Source: Streptomyces sp. S.PB5 (GTDB lineage Bacteria; Actinomycetota; Actinomycetes; Streptomycetales; Streptomycetaceae). From it: a stretch of 64,000 nucleotides of DNA. The stretch covers positions 124,001-188,000 of the forward strand of contig NZ_JAQMWP010000004.1 of NCBI RefSeq assembly GCF_030403745.1, written 5' to 3'. Both the position numbers and the translations under genes were made by a program. This document shows, piece by piece, positions 15,257 through 22,793 of the stretch. The number at the start of each line of letters is the position of its first letter. Position 1 is the first letter of the stretch. Under the pieces are notes generated by a model. That model did not search any database, had not been told where the DNA came from, and saw nothing but the letters and a program-made list of their open reading frames with translations.

Positions 15257-16537
15257 TCACCGGACCGCACCTCCCGCGGCCGCGGCCTCCGATACCGCCG
15301 CCGTCGCTTCCGGTGGCGCCGTCGCGGCCCGCGGCATCGCCGCCAGTGCCTCCGCCCGCAGTTCCGCCGCTCTGCGCAGGGCCGCCACCGTCGGGTCCTG
15401 CGGGTCCCCGGCCTCTCCGCGGGCCGCCGCGAGGACGTCCGCCACCGTGGTCAGGCCGCCGAGCTCGGCGCGGACCGAACGGCCCAGGGTCGTCACCGCG
15501 CCCGACTCGCGGGAGCGGCTGCGGCAGTGGAAGGCCAGTTCGCAGGCGGCCAGGCACTCGGGGGCGTAGGTCGCCGGGACCGATTCGACGGCGGCCGTCA
15601 GTTCGGCGGCGGGGCGGGACGGGTCGAAGCAGATGCCCTCGGGGAGGGTGTCGGCGATGTCCTGGATACGGGTGAGGCGGGCCAGCTGGCGGTCGGTGAC
15701 CGCGCGCTGCTTGCGGATGTCCACGGCGGAGGCGGTGGGCAGGTTGGAGAAGTCCTTGGGGCAGACCAGGAGGACCCGGTCGCGGACCTTCGGGGCGGGG
15801 GCGCTCTCCTGGGTGAGGCGGGCCGCGACCTGCTCCAGCGCCAGTACGTACACCGCCGCCTGGCGCGCGGCCGCGCCCACCTTCGAGGGGTCCGCCGAGC
15901 CGTCCAGCATCGGGAAGGACTTGATCTCGACGACCGTCCAGCTGCCGTCGGGGTGCACGACCACCGCGTCCGGCTCCAGGAACGCGGGGGAGCCCGCCAC
16001 GTCGAGGGCGAGCATGGGGTGGTCGAGCAGGGTCCACTCACCGCGCGCCGCACAGGCCTCGCGCAACGCCAGCGCGGTACGGGCCGTGCGCCCCTCGGGG
16101 CCGATCGCGGTCAGCTCCGCCACGCGCGCGTGGGCGGGGGGCTCGGCGGAGCGGTCCAGCTTCTCGTGGACCAGCCGCAGCAGCTCCGCACCGCCGTCCG
16201 CCTTGACCTTCGCCTCGAAGGCGTTGCCCCGGGTGAGCGCGAACTGCGACTGGCCGAAGGCGGAGGGCGAGCCCAGCGCACTGGCCAGCGCCGTCTTGTT
16301 CACCCCGGCGCCATCGAGGATGGCGCGCCGTCTGCAGCCCGGGTTCGCGGCGAGGGCGGCCAAGGCGCGGGCATCCAGCGCCTTGGCCGGTACGTCGGGA
16401 CCGCGCAGCTCAGCGAGCTGTTGCCGGAGCGCTGTCCCCCGCGTCCGTGGGAGAGGCACTCGGCTCGGCTCCGGCTCCGAGCCGCGACTCGCGCTGCCGT
16501 GGAATTCGCTCACCCGCGGAAGTCTGGCATCCGCCAC
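15257..16537 (-). CDS. RecB/Cas4-like PD-(D/E)XK nuclease with predicted Fe-S cluster
   Basis: About 426 residues (numbering here from the TTG at 16543). The RecB-family nuclease core is visible: GNAFE (Glu110), PDAV (Asp192), VEIKS (Glu207, Lys209) and the QxxxY motif (Gln228, Tyr232). One cysteine before the core (Cys70, NPGCRRR) and three after it (C330-x3-C334-x5-C340) reproduce the split four-cysteine 4Fe-4S arrangement of AddB, Cas4 and Dna2. The start is uncertain: GTG 16537, TTG 16543 and GTG 16459 (with GGAG) are all possible, and all lie inside the overlapping PAP2 gene. It is the first gene of the nuclease/partner/helicase cassette. Confidence 0.78.
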   Translation of the reverse strand: MADARLPRVSEFHGSASRGSEPEPSRVPLPRTRGTALRQQLAELRGPDVPAKALDARALAALAANPGCRRRAILDGAGVNKTALASALGSPSAFGQSQFALTRGNAFEAKVKADGGAELLRLVHEKLDRSAEPPAHARVAELTAIGPEGRTARTALALREACAARGEWTLLDHPMLALDVAGSPAFLEPDAVVVHPDGSWTVVEIKSFPMLDGSADPSKVGAAARQAAVYVLALEQVAARLTQESAPAPKVRDRVLLVCPKDFSNLPTASAVDIRKQRAVTDRQLARLTRIQDIADTLPEGICFDPSRPAAELTAAVESVPATYAPECLAACELAFHCRSRSRESGAVTTLGRSVRAELGGLTTVADVLAAARGEAGDPQDPTVAALRRAAELRAEALAAMPRAATAPPEATAAVSEAAAAGGAVR

Positions 16538-17366
16538 TGACAATTGAGGTCGGAGTGCCCGGAGTGCCCGCCGTGGCAGGCGCGAGGACCACCGCCGCGC
16601 GCGCCTTGAACCGGTCCGCGCCGCGCATCACCAGCGGGGCCAGCAGCAGGCCGGCGCCCATCACGGCGGCGCCCGCGACGGCGTCGAGGAAGTAGTGGTT
16701 GGCGGTGCCCATGACCACGATCGTGGTGATCAGCGGATAGGCGATCGCGGCCGCCTTCGTCGTACGCGTCCTGCCGTACTTCCACAGCATGACCCCGCAC
16801 CACAGCGCCCAGCCCACATGCAGGCTCGGCATGGCCGCGTACTGGTTCGTCATTCCGCCCATGCCCCGAGGCGCGCTCGCCTCACCGCCCCACCAGCCGT
16901 ACGAGCTGTACTGGGCCATCGTGTCGACGAAGCCGTGGCTCGCCGAGAGGAGCCGGGGCGGGCAGGTGGGCAGCAGGGTGAAGCCGATCAGGCCGAGGAA
17001 CGTGGACGTCATCAGCCAGGTGCGGGCCGCGCGGTAGTGCACGGTGCGTGATCTGAAGAGCCAGACCAGGATCACCGGGGTGACCAGGTAGTGCAGCGAC
17101 GCGTACCAGAAGTCGGCCGGTACGCCGATCCAGGCCTCACGGGTGAACAGACGGTTGAGCGGGTGCTCGGCGTTGATGTGGAGGAACTTCTCCACCTTCA
17201 GGATCGCCAGGCCGTGGTCGACGGCGGTCGTGACGTCGCCCCGCGCGAGGAGCCGGCCCGCCGAGTAGCAGGCGTACACCAGGAGGATCAGCGGCAGCTC
17301 GGTCCACCAGCGCAGCCGGGTCCGTGGGGCCGCCTCGATGCTGCCCGGTGTCTCGGCGTGCGGCAT
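16410..17366 (-). CDS. PAP2-family (Aur1/Ipt1-like) integral membrane phosphatase or transferase
   Basis: A 318-aa polytopic membrane protein with about six hydrophobic helices. The phosphatase motifs are those of the inositol-phosphotransferase-like PAP2 branch: MPSLHVGWALW (motif with His) and GTANHYFLDAVAG (His/Asp motif). It could act on polyprenyl or glycerolipid phosphates or transfer phosphoinositol. ATG 17366 follows a strong GGGGGAGG. A C-terminal tail of about 80 residues after the last helix is low-complexity and overlaps the start of the nuclease gene by roughly 50-130 nt, depending on the nuclease start. The overlap ties the nuclease cassette to this gene. Confidence 0.8.
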   Translation of the reverse strand: MPHAETPGSIEAAPRTRLRWWTELPLILLVYACYSAGRLLARGDVTTAVDHGLAILKVEKFLHINAEHPLNRLFTREAWIGVPADFWYASLHYLVTPVILVWLFRSRTVHYRAARTWLMTSTFLGLIGFTLLPTCPPRLLSASHGFVDTMAQYSSYGWWGGEASAPRGMGGMTNQYAAMPSLHVGWALWCGVMLWKYGRTRTTKAAAIAYPLITTIVVMGTANHYFLDAVAGAAVMGAGLLLAPLVMRGADRFKARAAVVLAPATAGTPGTPTSIVSGGCQTSAGERIPRQRESRLGAGAEPSASPTDAGDSAPATAR

Positions 17367-17557
17367 CCGATCGCCTCCCCCTTCTCGTTGCGGCGTCCGG
17401 TTGCCCGGTCTTACCACTTTACGGTGTATGTGTTCGCCCCTGCTCGGGGCCCCCGGCCCTCTAGGACGCATAGATCGCCCGACGGGTTGCCCCCGCACAG
17501 GGTGCGGGATGATGGATGTGGTTCGCTCAGTTTTTCCCCCGAAAGGTTTCACGGCTC

Positions 17558-18154
17558 ATGGCACCGCGCATCCTGCTGGCCCGGCACGGACAGACCGAAT
17601 GGTCGCTGGCCGGGAAACACACCGGCAGGACCGATGTGCCCCTCCTGGAGGAGGGCCGGCGCGGCGCCAAGCTGCTCGGCGAGCGGCTGCACCGGGCGCC
17701 GCTCGACGGCCTCCCCGGTGTCGAGGTGCGGACCAGTCCGCTGGCACGCGCGCGTGAGACGTGCGAACTCGCCGGCTTCAAGGAGCGCGCGAGCGAATGG
17801 GACGCGCTTCTCGAGTGGGACTACGGGGCGTACGAGGGGATGACCCCGGCGGAGATCCAGGCGATCCGGCCCGGGTGGCTCATCTGGCGCGACGGGGTTC
17901 CCGAGGGGGAGAGCCTCGCCGAGGTGACGGCTCGGGCGGACGAGGTGGTCGCCTGGGCCCGCGCGGAGGACCGGGACGTGCTGGTCTTCGCGCACGGGCA
18001 CATCCTGCGGTCCATAGGCGCACGCTGGCTGGGGCTGCCGCTGGACTTCGCGGCGCGGATCCGGCTGAACCCGACTTCGCTGTCGGTGCTGGGGTGGGCG
18101 TACGGGGAACCGGCTGTCGAGAGCTGGAACGATCTGGGGCACCTGGCCGGCTAG
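17558..18154 (+). CDS. histidine phosphatase superfamily protein
   Basis: A 198-aa phosphoglycerate-mutase-like phosphatase. The nucleophile motif ARHGQTEW (His10) is at the N-terminus, [14 protein letters not shown] provides the conserved arginine, a Glu lies in [10 protein letters not shown], and the second catalytic His is in VFAHGHILR. It would dephosphorylate a small metabolite or sugar phosphate in the cytoplasm; the specific substrate is unknown. ATG 17558 is preceded by GAAAGG at 12 nt. Divergent from the PAP2 gene. Confidence 0.88.
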   Translation: MAPRILLARHGQTEWSLAGKHTGRTDVPLLEEGRRGAKLLGERLHRAPLDGLPGVEVRTSPLARARETCELAGFKERASEWDALLEWDYGAYEGMTPAEIQAIRPGWLIWRDGVPEGESLAEVTARADEVVAWARAEDRDVLVFAHGHILRSIGARWLGLPLDFAARIRLNPTSLSVLGWAYGEPAVESWNDLGHLAG

Positions 18155-18239
18155 CGAGGTTGGGATGCGCGCCCGGGGGTGGGTCGCGCGGCCCGGCGCT
18201 GGCGGGGTGCCTCCCCCAGAGGGGGGCCCAGCGCCCACC

Positions 18240-18260
18240 CGTGCCGCCCCAAGCGGCACG
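18240..18260 (+). terminator. hairpin after the histidine phosphatase
   Basis: Perfect 8-bp stem CGTGCCGC/GCGGCACG with a 5-nt loop, no U-run. It precedes the 27-bp tandem repeats between two convergent genes. Confidence 0.45.
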
Positions 18261-18335
18261 ACTGCCCGCAGGCTGGGCGGCGGCAGGACTGCCTACGGGC
18301 TGGGCAGTGGCACGGCTGCCCGCGGGCTGGGCGGA
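18255..18335. repeat. three 27-bp tandem repeats between convergent genes
   Basis: Units 18255-18281, 18282-18308 and 18309-18335 share the frame GGCA, then CTGCC, then GGGCTGGGC with a few substitutions. The array ends 21 bp before the stop of the HTH-TPR regulator. No coding role is visible. Confidence 0.75.
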
Positions 18336-18356
18336 TCTCGGCAGGACGCCCGCCGA

Positions 18357-19805
18357 CTAGGCCGATCTCGGTAGGCCCGCGTGGCGTTCCAGGAACGTCG
18401 ATACGCCCGACGCCCGGCGATGCGGCAGCAGCACCCTTGCCGTCCCCGCCAGCATCGACTGCACCCGTGACGACTGGACCTGGCCGAGCAGGTCCAGTAC
18501 CCGCATGCCCGCCGATGCCGCCTCGTCGGGGCGCCCGCCGCGCGCCAGGTCGTCCGCCAGTTCCGCCGTGTAGAGGGCGATGTTGCGGGTGAAGTGCGGA
18601 TCCTGGAGCTGCGCCGCCCGCAACGCGTGCCGTGCGGCTCGCGGCCAGTCGCCCAGGGTGGACCAGCACTGCGCCTCCAGGCCCTCCAGCTCGGCCTCGC
18701 CGTAGAAGCTCATCCACTCGGGGTCGGCGTCCGAGGGGCCTCGCTCGTAGAGGGCCTGGGCGCGGGCGAGCGCCTGTTCGCAGCCGGTGCGGTCGGCGAG
18801 CCCCGCCCAGCCGCCCGCCTCGCGCAGGGCGAGCAGCGACATGAGGCGGGCGGAGCCGAGGGACCGTCCGACGCGCTGGGCGGCCTGCGCGGCGCGCAAC
18901 GCCTCCCGGGGGCGGCCCGCGTCGCGCGCGAGGAACGCCGTGTTGCAGAAGGCGTGCGACTCCAGGGCGGAGTCGCCGGTCATGCGCGCGGCCGCGAGCG
19001 CCTCGGCGTAGTGCGAGCGGGCGTCGTCGAACCGGCCCGAGTCGTGCGCCAGCCAGCCCACCGAGATGGCGAGTTCGCCCGCGCCCGAGTGCAGCCGGTC
19101 GGCGGTCGTCTGCCGGGTCGCGCCGGCGTCGAGCAGCGCGTACGCGGCGCGCAGCGGGGCCGCCGCGCGCCGGTACAGTCCGTCCGCGCCGTGCCGGTCG
19201 TCCAGCAGCCGGATCCTGCGGACCGCTTCTTCCAGCGCGTCCGCATCGCCCGCCCCGACCCGGCGGACGGGGCGTCCCGCCGCCGCGGCGTCGAAGGCGA
19301 GCCCGATGGGGCCCAGTGAGGCGGCGGCCACCGTGGCGCCCCCGCCGGTCATGAATGCGCGACGTAGCACGTCGCTCTCCTCGTGGTCGTACGTCTCGTA
19401 GGGGTCCTGCGTGTCATACGGCTCGTACGCCCCCCACGTCTCAACTGCGGCATATGCCGGGCTCGTGATGCGTGCGGGGGGCGTGACCTCGGTGGCGCGC
19501 GCCCCGCGTCCGCGTACCGACGAGCGGGGTGCGAACCCCAGGTCGGTGAGCGTGCGGCCGGGGAACATGTGCAGGAACACCCGCTCGTACGCGTAGTTGG
19601 GGCAGCGGATCTCGCCCGCCTCGACCCGGCCCACATAGCGCGCGTCACAGCTGACCCGCTCGCCGATCTCGCGGGCGGCCCGCCGTACCGCCGCGGCGAA
19701 CTCGGCCGGGGAGCGCTGCCCGCGCAACTCCCGGAACGCGAGATTCGGCCGCGGTGGCCTGTGGTGCTGAGCCGGCTGAGAAGGTGTCACCTTTGACGAC
19801 GCCAT
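18357..19805 (-). CDS. HTH-TPR transcriptional regulator
   Basis: A 482-aa protein with an N-terminal XRE-like helix-turn-helix (about residues 30-85; SCDARYVGRVEAGEIRCPN), a linker of about 60 residues rich in Tyr/Asp/Glu (repeats of the type YDTQDPYETYD), a short hydrophobic stretch near 160-180, and then tetratricopeptide-like helical repeats to the C-terminus (AHDSGRFDDARSHYAEALAAARM and similar). This architecture is common among Streptomyces regulators related to NsdA. ATG 19805 has GAGAGGA upstream. Its target and ligand are unknown. The 280-bp region to the next gene (19806-20085) shows no motif I can name. Confidence 0.75.
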   Translation of the reverse strand: MASSKVTPSQPAQHHRPPRPNLAFRELRGQRSPAEFAAAVRRAAREIGERVSCDARYVGRVEAGEIRCPNYAYERVFLHMFPGRTLTDLGFAPRSSVRGRGARATEVTPPARITSPAYAAVETWGAYEPYDTQDPYETYDHEESDVLRRAFMTGGGATVAAASLGPIGLAFDAAAAGRPVRRVGAGDADALEEAVRRIRLLDDRHGADGLYRRAAAPLRAAYALLDAGATRQTTADRLHSGAGELAISVGWLAHDSGRFDDARSHYAEALAAARMTGDSALESHAFCNTAFLARDAGRPREALRAAQAAQRVGRSLGSARLMSLLALREAGGWAGLADRTGCEQALARAQALYERGPSDADPEWMSFYGEAELEGLEAQCWSTLGDWPRAARHALRAAQLQDPHFTRNIALYTAELADDLARGGRPDEAASAGMRVLDLLGQVQSSRVQSMLAGTARVLLPHRRASGVSTFLERHAGLPRSA

Positions 19806-20085
19806 GGCCGGGTCCTCTCGTGCGAACCGTCGAACCATGCCGGATTCATGGTGAGTTGTACGTGTGGCACCCTGTTTCCGGCGGGCAAGAACGTACCTGC
19901 TGTGCCGGACCCGCCACGCAGGGTTTGGCTACAAACCGGATATCTCATCCAGGATCTGCCATGAACTGCCATCCTTTGCGGCTGACTTGTGCCGTAGCCG
20001 TTGACGCCGCCGCGCGTTGAACCCCACAGGACCGGGAGCCGCCCGACTCCCGACCCGCTCGTCCGAGGATCCGAGGAGGGGTTCC

Positions 20086-20517
20086 GTGGTGGAGGCCGGG
20101 ATGGAGACCAGCCGGAGCATCGAAGCGTGTATGCCGCTGACGGAGTGCAGCGAGCCGCCGGCCACGGAGGCCGGGTGTGATCTCGTCACGGTGCCGACCC
20201 GGCAGGGGCTGGAGGCGGTCGACATCCTGCGGCGGGGTGCGGCGGGGGACGGAGTGGGGCCCGTACTGCACGACGACGGCGGGGACACCCTGGGGTTCCT
20301 GGTGCCGCCGGGGACGGCTGCCGGGTGGGACGTGCCGGGGAGCACGTGCACGGGGACCAATGGGCGGGGGCTGCGGCTGAACCCCGAGCCGCCGGTGGAA
20401 GGGTCGGACTGGCTGGTGCCACCGGGCGACGGGGATCTGGCGACCGATCCGGCGGTGCTGCGGGCGGCCCTGGGCGAGGCGGCGCGGTTGATCGAGGCGG
20501 CGGACAACTGCCGGTGA
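20086..20517 (+). CDS. conserved hypothetical protein (143 aa)
   Basis: A small protein of unknown function. GTG 20086 has GAGGAGGGG directly upstream; ATG 20101 is an alternative. The conserved-looking part is a compact acidic beta-rich domain with DLVTVPTRQGLEAVDIL, LGFLVPPGTAAGWDVPG and SDWLVPPGDG. The WLVPPG-type strands remind me of small prim-pol-like Streptomyces proteins, but this is weak. It lies 43 nt before the spermidine-synthase-like gene on the same strand, so the two may share a transcript. Confidence 0.65.
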   Translation: MVEAGMETSRSIEACMPLTECSEPPATEAGCDLVTVPTRQGLEAVDILRRGAAGDGVGPVLHDDGGDTLGFLVPPGTAAGWDVPGSTCTGTNGRGLRLNPEPPVEGSDWLVPPGDGDLATDPAVLRAALGEAARLIEAADNCR

Positions 20518-20560
20518 GACCGGACGCGCCCGACTCCCCTCCGCTTGCGACAATGTCTCC

Positions 20561-21430
20561 ATGGCACGGTCCAAGAACTCCCGGCGCTCCGCCGCCACCG
20601 TCGAAGCCGTCGTGGAGGCCGTCGACGGTGGGCTCGCCGAACTCATGCCCGACCGGGAACGCGCGCGTGCCTGGACGTTGCTGATCGACGGGGCGCCGCA
20701 GTCGCATGTGGACCTGGACGATCCGGCGTATCTGTCGTTCGAGTACCAGCGGCGGCTCGGACATGTCATCGACCTCGTCGCCCCGGCCGGGAAACCCGTG
20801 CACGCCGTGCATCTGGGGGGAGGGGCGTTCACGCTCGCGCGATACGCCGCCGCCACCCGGCCCCGCTCCACCCAGCAGGTCGTCGAGCGGGACGCCGCCC
20901 TTGTCCAACTGGTCCGGCGGGAGCTGCCGTTGGACCCGAACGCCCGGATCAGGGTGCGTGCGACGGACGCGCGCGAAGGGCTCGCCAAGATCGCCGACGG
21001 CTGGGCAGATCTCGTCATCGCCGATGTGTTCAGCGGGGCGCGGACGCCGGCCCATCTGACGTCCGTCGAATTCCTCGACGAGGTCCGGCGGGCGCTGAAG
21101 CCCGGTGCCGTGTACGCCGCCAACCTCGCCGACGGCCCGCCCCTCGCCCACCTCCGCGGTCAGATCGCGACGGCCGCCGCCCGCTTCGAGCACCTCGCCC
21201 TCATCGCCGACCCGACGGTCCTGCGCGGCAAACGCTTCGGCAACGCGGTGCTGGTCGCCTCCGACGCCCCGCTCCCGATCGCTGAACTGACCCGCCGAGC
21301 CGCCTCCGACCCCCACCCGGGCCGCCTCGAACACGGCAAGCCCCTCACCGACTTCACGGGAGGGGCCGTACCGGTGACGGACGCGGCGGCGGTGGCATCA
21401 CCGGCGCCCCCGCCCTCGGTGTTCCGCTAG
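20561..21430 (+). CDS. spermidine-synthase-like methyltransferase-fold protein
   Basis: A 289-aa Rossmann-fold protein of the spermidine synthase family, lacking the membrane domain found in MFS/spermidine-synthase fusions. The cofactor loop HLGGGAFTLARY is near residue 88, the acidic QVVERDAALVQ follows it, and LVIADVFSGARTP carries the conserved Asp. It would bind decarboxylated or ordinary S-adenosylmethionine; aminopropyl transfer is not certain. ATG 20561 lacks a clear Shine-Dalgarno. The C-terminal 40 residues are low-complexity. Confidence 0.78.
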   Translation: MARSKNSRRSAATVEAVVEAVDGGLAELMPDRERARAWTLLIDGAPQSHVDLDDPAYLSFEYQRRLGHVIDLVAPAGKPVHAVHLGGGAFTLARYAAATRPRSTQQVVERDAALVQLVRRELPLDPNARIRVRATDAREGLAKIADGWADLVIADVFSGARTPAHLTSVEFLDEVRRALKPGAVYAANLADGPPLAHLRGQIATAAARFEHLALIADPTVLRGKRFGNAVLVASDAPLPIAELTRRAASDPHPGRLEHGKPLTDFTGGAVPVTDAAAVASPAPPPSVFR

Positions 21431-21478
21431 CAAGGGCCTCCAGCAGGGCCCTCCAGCAGCTCCTGCCAGTAGCTCCTG

Positions 21479-21988
21479 CTAGTAGTTACCGATCTCCACC
21501 CGTGGCGCGCTGTCGTGCCATGTGCAGAACACCGACACCCGGTCCGCCCCCGAGGCGAACTCCACCCGGATCCACGTCTCCGTCTTCCACACCTGCATCG
21601 ACCAGCCCGCGGCCGGCGTCGCCGACACCAGCGTCGCGGACGTCTTGCCGAGGTCGAAGACGACTCGGCCGCCGTCGGTGTCGTAGCTCTTGACCTGGCC
21701 GGATGTGGTGGGGGAGGGGGTGGGGGTCCGCGTCGGGGTCTTCGAGGGAGCCGGTGTGCGTGTGGGGGACGGCTTGCTCGACGGAGTCCGCGACGGAGTC
21801 GCCCTCGCCGTCGAGGACGCGAGGGGTTTCGACTCCTGCGTGGTCGCGTCGGCCGCCGTGATGGGGAGGGCGCGCGGAGGGTCGTAGGCCGTGCCGGCCA
21901 TCACCGTGTGGACGCCCCACCACGACAGCGTGACCGCCGCGCCCGTGGCGAGCGACCAAGCCAGTACGTGTACGAGTCCTCTGCGCAT
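21479..21988 (-). CDS. secreted or membrane-anchored hypothetical protein
   Basis: A 169-aa protein with one N-terminal hydrophobic helix (VHVLAWSLATGAAVTLSWWGV), an extended Thr/Pro/Ser linker (about residues 58-95) of the cell-wall-spanning type, and a C-terminal beta-rich domain of about 75 residues with TWIRVEFASGADRVSVFCTWH. Function unknown. Divergent from the response regulator across a 100-bp region containing two DnaA boxes. The 48 bp between its stop and the convergent gene hold short repeats of the CAGCAGG/CTCCTGC kind. Confidence 0.7.
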   Translation of the reverse strand: MRRGLVHVLAWSLATGAAVTLSWWGVHTVMAGTAYDPPRALPITAADATTQESKPLASSTARATPSRTPSSKPSPTRTPAPSKTPTRTPTPSPTTSGQVKSYDTDGGRVVFDLGKTSATLVSATPAAGWSMQVWKTETWIRVEFASGADRVSVFCTWHDSAPRVEIGNY

Positions 21989-22020
21989 CGCGGGCCATAC
22001 TGCCTCACCGGTCCCAGGAG

Positions 22021-22047
22021 TTGTCCACAAGGGCAGAGTTGTCCACA
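22021..22047. promoter_or_regulatory. two perfect DnaA boxes upstream of the two-component system
   Basis: TTGTCCACA occurs at 22021-22029 and again at 22039-22047, in the same orientation, 18 bp apart, each within an 11-bp identical AGTTGTCCACA. This is the preferred Streptomyces DnaA box as I remember it. They lie 42-68 bp before the response-regulator start. Confidence 0.65.
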
Positions 22048-22075
22048 GGCCCCGGACCGGGTCCTCCGCATGGCG

Positions 22076-22081
22076 TACGGT
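22076..22081 (+). promoter_or_regulatory. -10 element giving a leaderless response-regulator mRNA
   Basis: TACGGT (TANNNT) ends seven bases before the ATG at 22089, the spacing expected for a transcript starting at or next to the start codon. No Shine-Dalgarno is present, which supports this reading. Confidence 0.45.
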
Positions 22082-22088
22082 GCGGCGC

Positions 22089-22793
22089 ATGGCAAGTGTG
22101 CTCGTGGTCGAGGACGACCAGTTCGTACGCTCGGCGCTCATCCGGCATCTCACCGACGCCGCGCACACGGTGCGCAGTGTGGGGACGGCACTGGAGGCGC
22201 TGCGCGAGGTCGCCCATTTCCGTTTCGACGTGGTCATCCTGGATCTCGGTCTGCCCGATCTCGACGGGTCCGAGGCGCTGAAGATGCTGCGCGGGATCAC
22301 CGACGTCCCTGTGATCATCGCCACGGCCAGGGACGACGAGACGGAGATCGTCCGGCTGCTGAACGCGGGCGCGGACGACTACCTGACCAAGCCGTTCTCC
22401 GTCGAGCACCTGTCCGCGCGGATGGCCGCCGTCCTGCGACGGTCCAGAGCCGTCGTCGGCGAGGCGCCCCCCGAGTCCGTGATCCGCGTCGGCGGCCTCA
22501 CCGTCGATCCCCTGCGCCGCCAGGCCGAACTGGACGGTGTGCGCCTGGACCTCACCCGCCGCGAGTTCGACCTGCTCGCCTTCCTCGCCGGCCGGCCCGG
22601 TGTCGTCGTAGCCCGCAAGGAGCTGCTCGCCGAGGTGTGGCAGCAGTCCTACGGCGACGACCAGACCATCGACGTCCATCTGTCCTGGCTGCGCCGCAAG
22701 CTCGGTGAGACCGCCGCGCGGCCGCGGTATCTGCACACCCTGCGGGGCGTCGGCGTGAAGCTGGAGCCGCCCGGTGGGGAGCCGCTGCGATGA
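22089..22793 (+). CDS. OmpR-family response regulator
   Basis: A 234-aa two-component response regulator. Receiver domain: VVEDD acidic pocket, phospho-acceptor Asp52 (VVILDLGLPDLDG), TARDDE and Lys in DDYLTKPF. The C-terminal winged helix runs from about residue 135, ending in IDVHLSWLRRKL and LHTLRGVGVKL. It is translationally coupled by ATGA overlap to the kinase that follows. The start has no Shine-Dalgarno but a -10 at leaderless spacing. The signal and target genes are not evident; the adjacent chitinase and divergent secreted protein are candidates only by position. Confidence 0.92.
   Translation: MASVLVVEDDQFVRSALIRHLTDAAHTVRSVGTALEALREVAHFRFDVVILDLGLPDLDGSEALKMLRGITDVPVIIATARDDETEIVRLLNAGADDYLTKPFSVEHLSARMAAVLRRSRAVVGEAPPESVIRVGGLTVDPLRRQAELDGVRLDLTRREFDLLAFLAGRPGVVVARKELLAEVWQQSYGDDQTIDVHLSWLRRKLGETAARPRYLHTLRGVGVKLEPPGGEPLR

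Noticed and set aside
15257..16537. Reading the nuclease as a CRISPR Cas4
   Set aside because: Although the fold and cysteines are Cas4-like, no other cas gene or array is present; a RecB/Dna2-type nuclease is a better description.
18255..18335. Possible CRISPR array
   Set aside because: Repeats are directly contiguous with no spacers, and there are no cas1/cas2 genes. The same reasoning applies to 62701-62775.
22021..22047. Replication origin
   Set aside because: Only two DnaA boxes, with no dnaA, dnaN or gyrB nearby and no cluster of further boxes.
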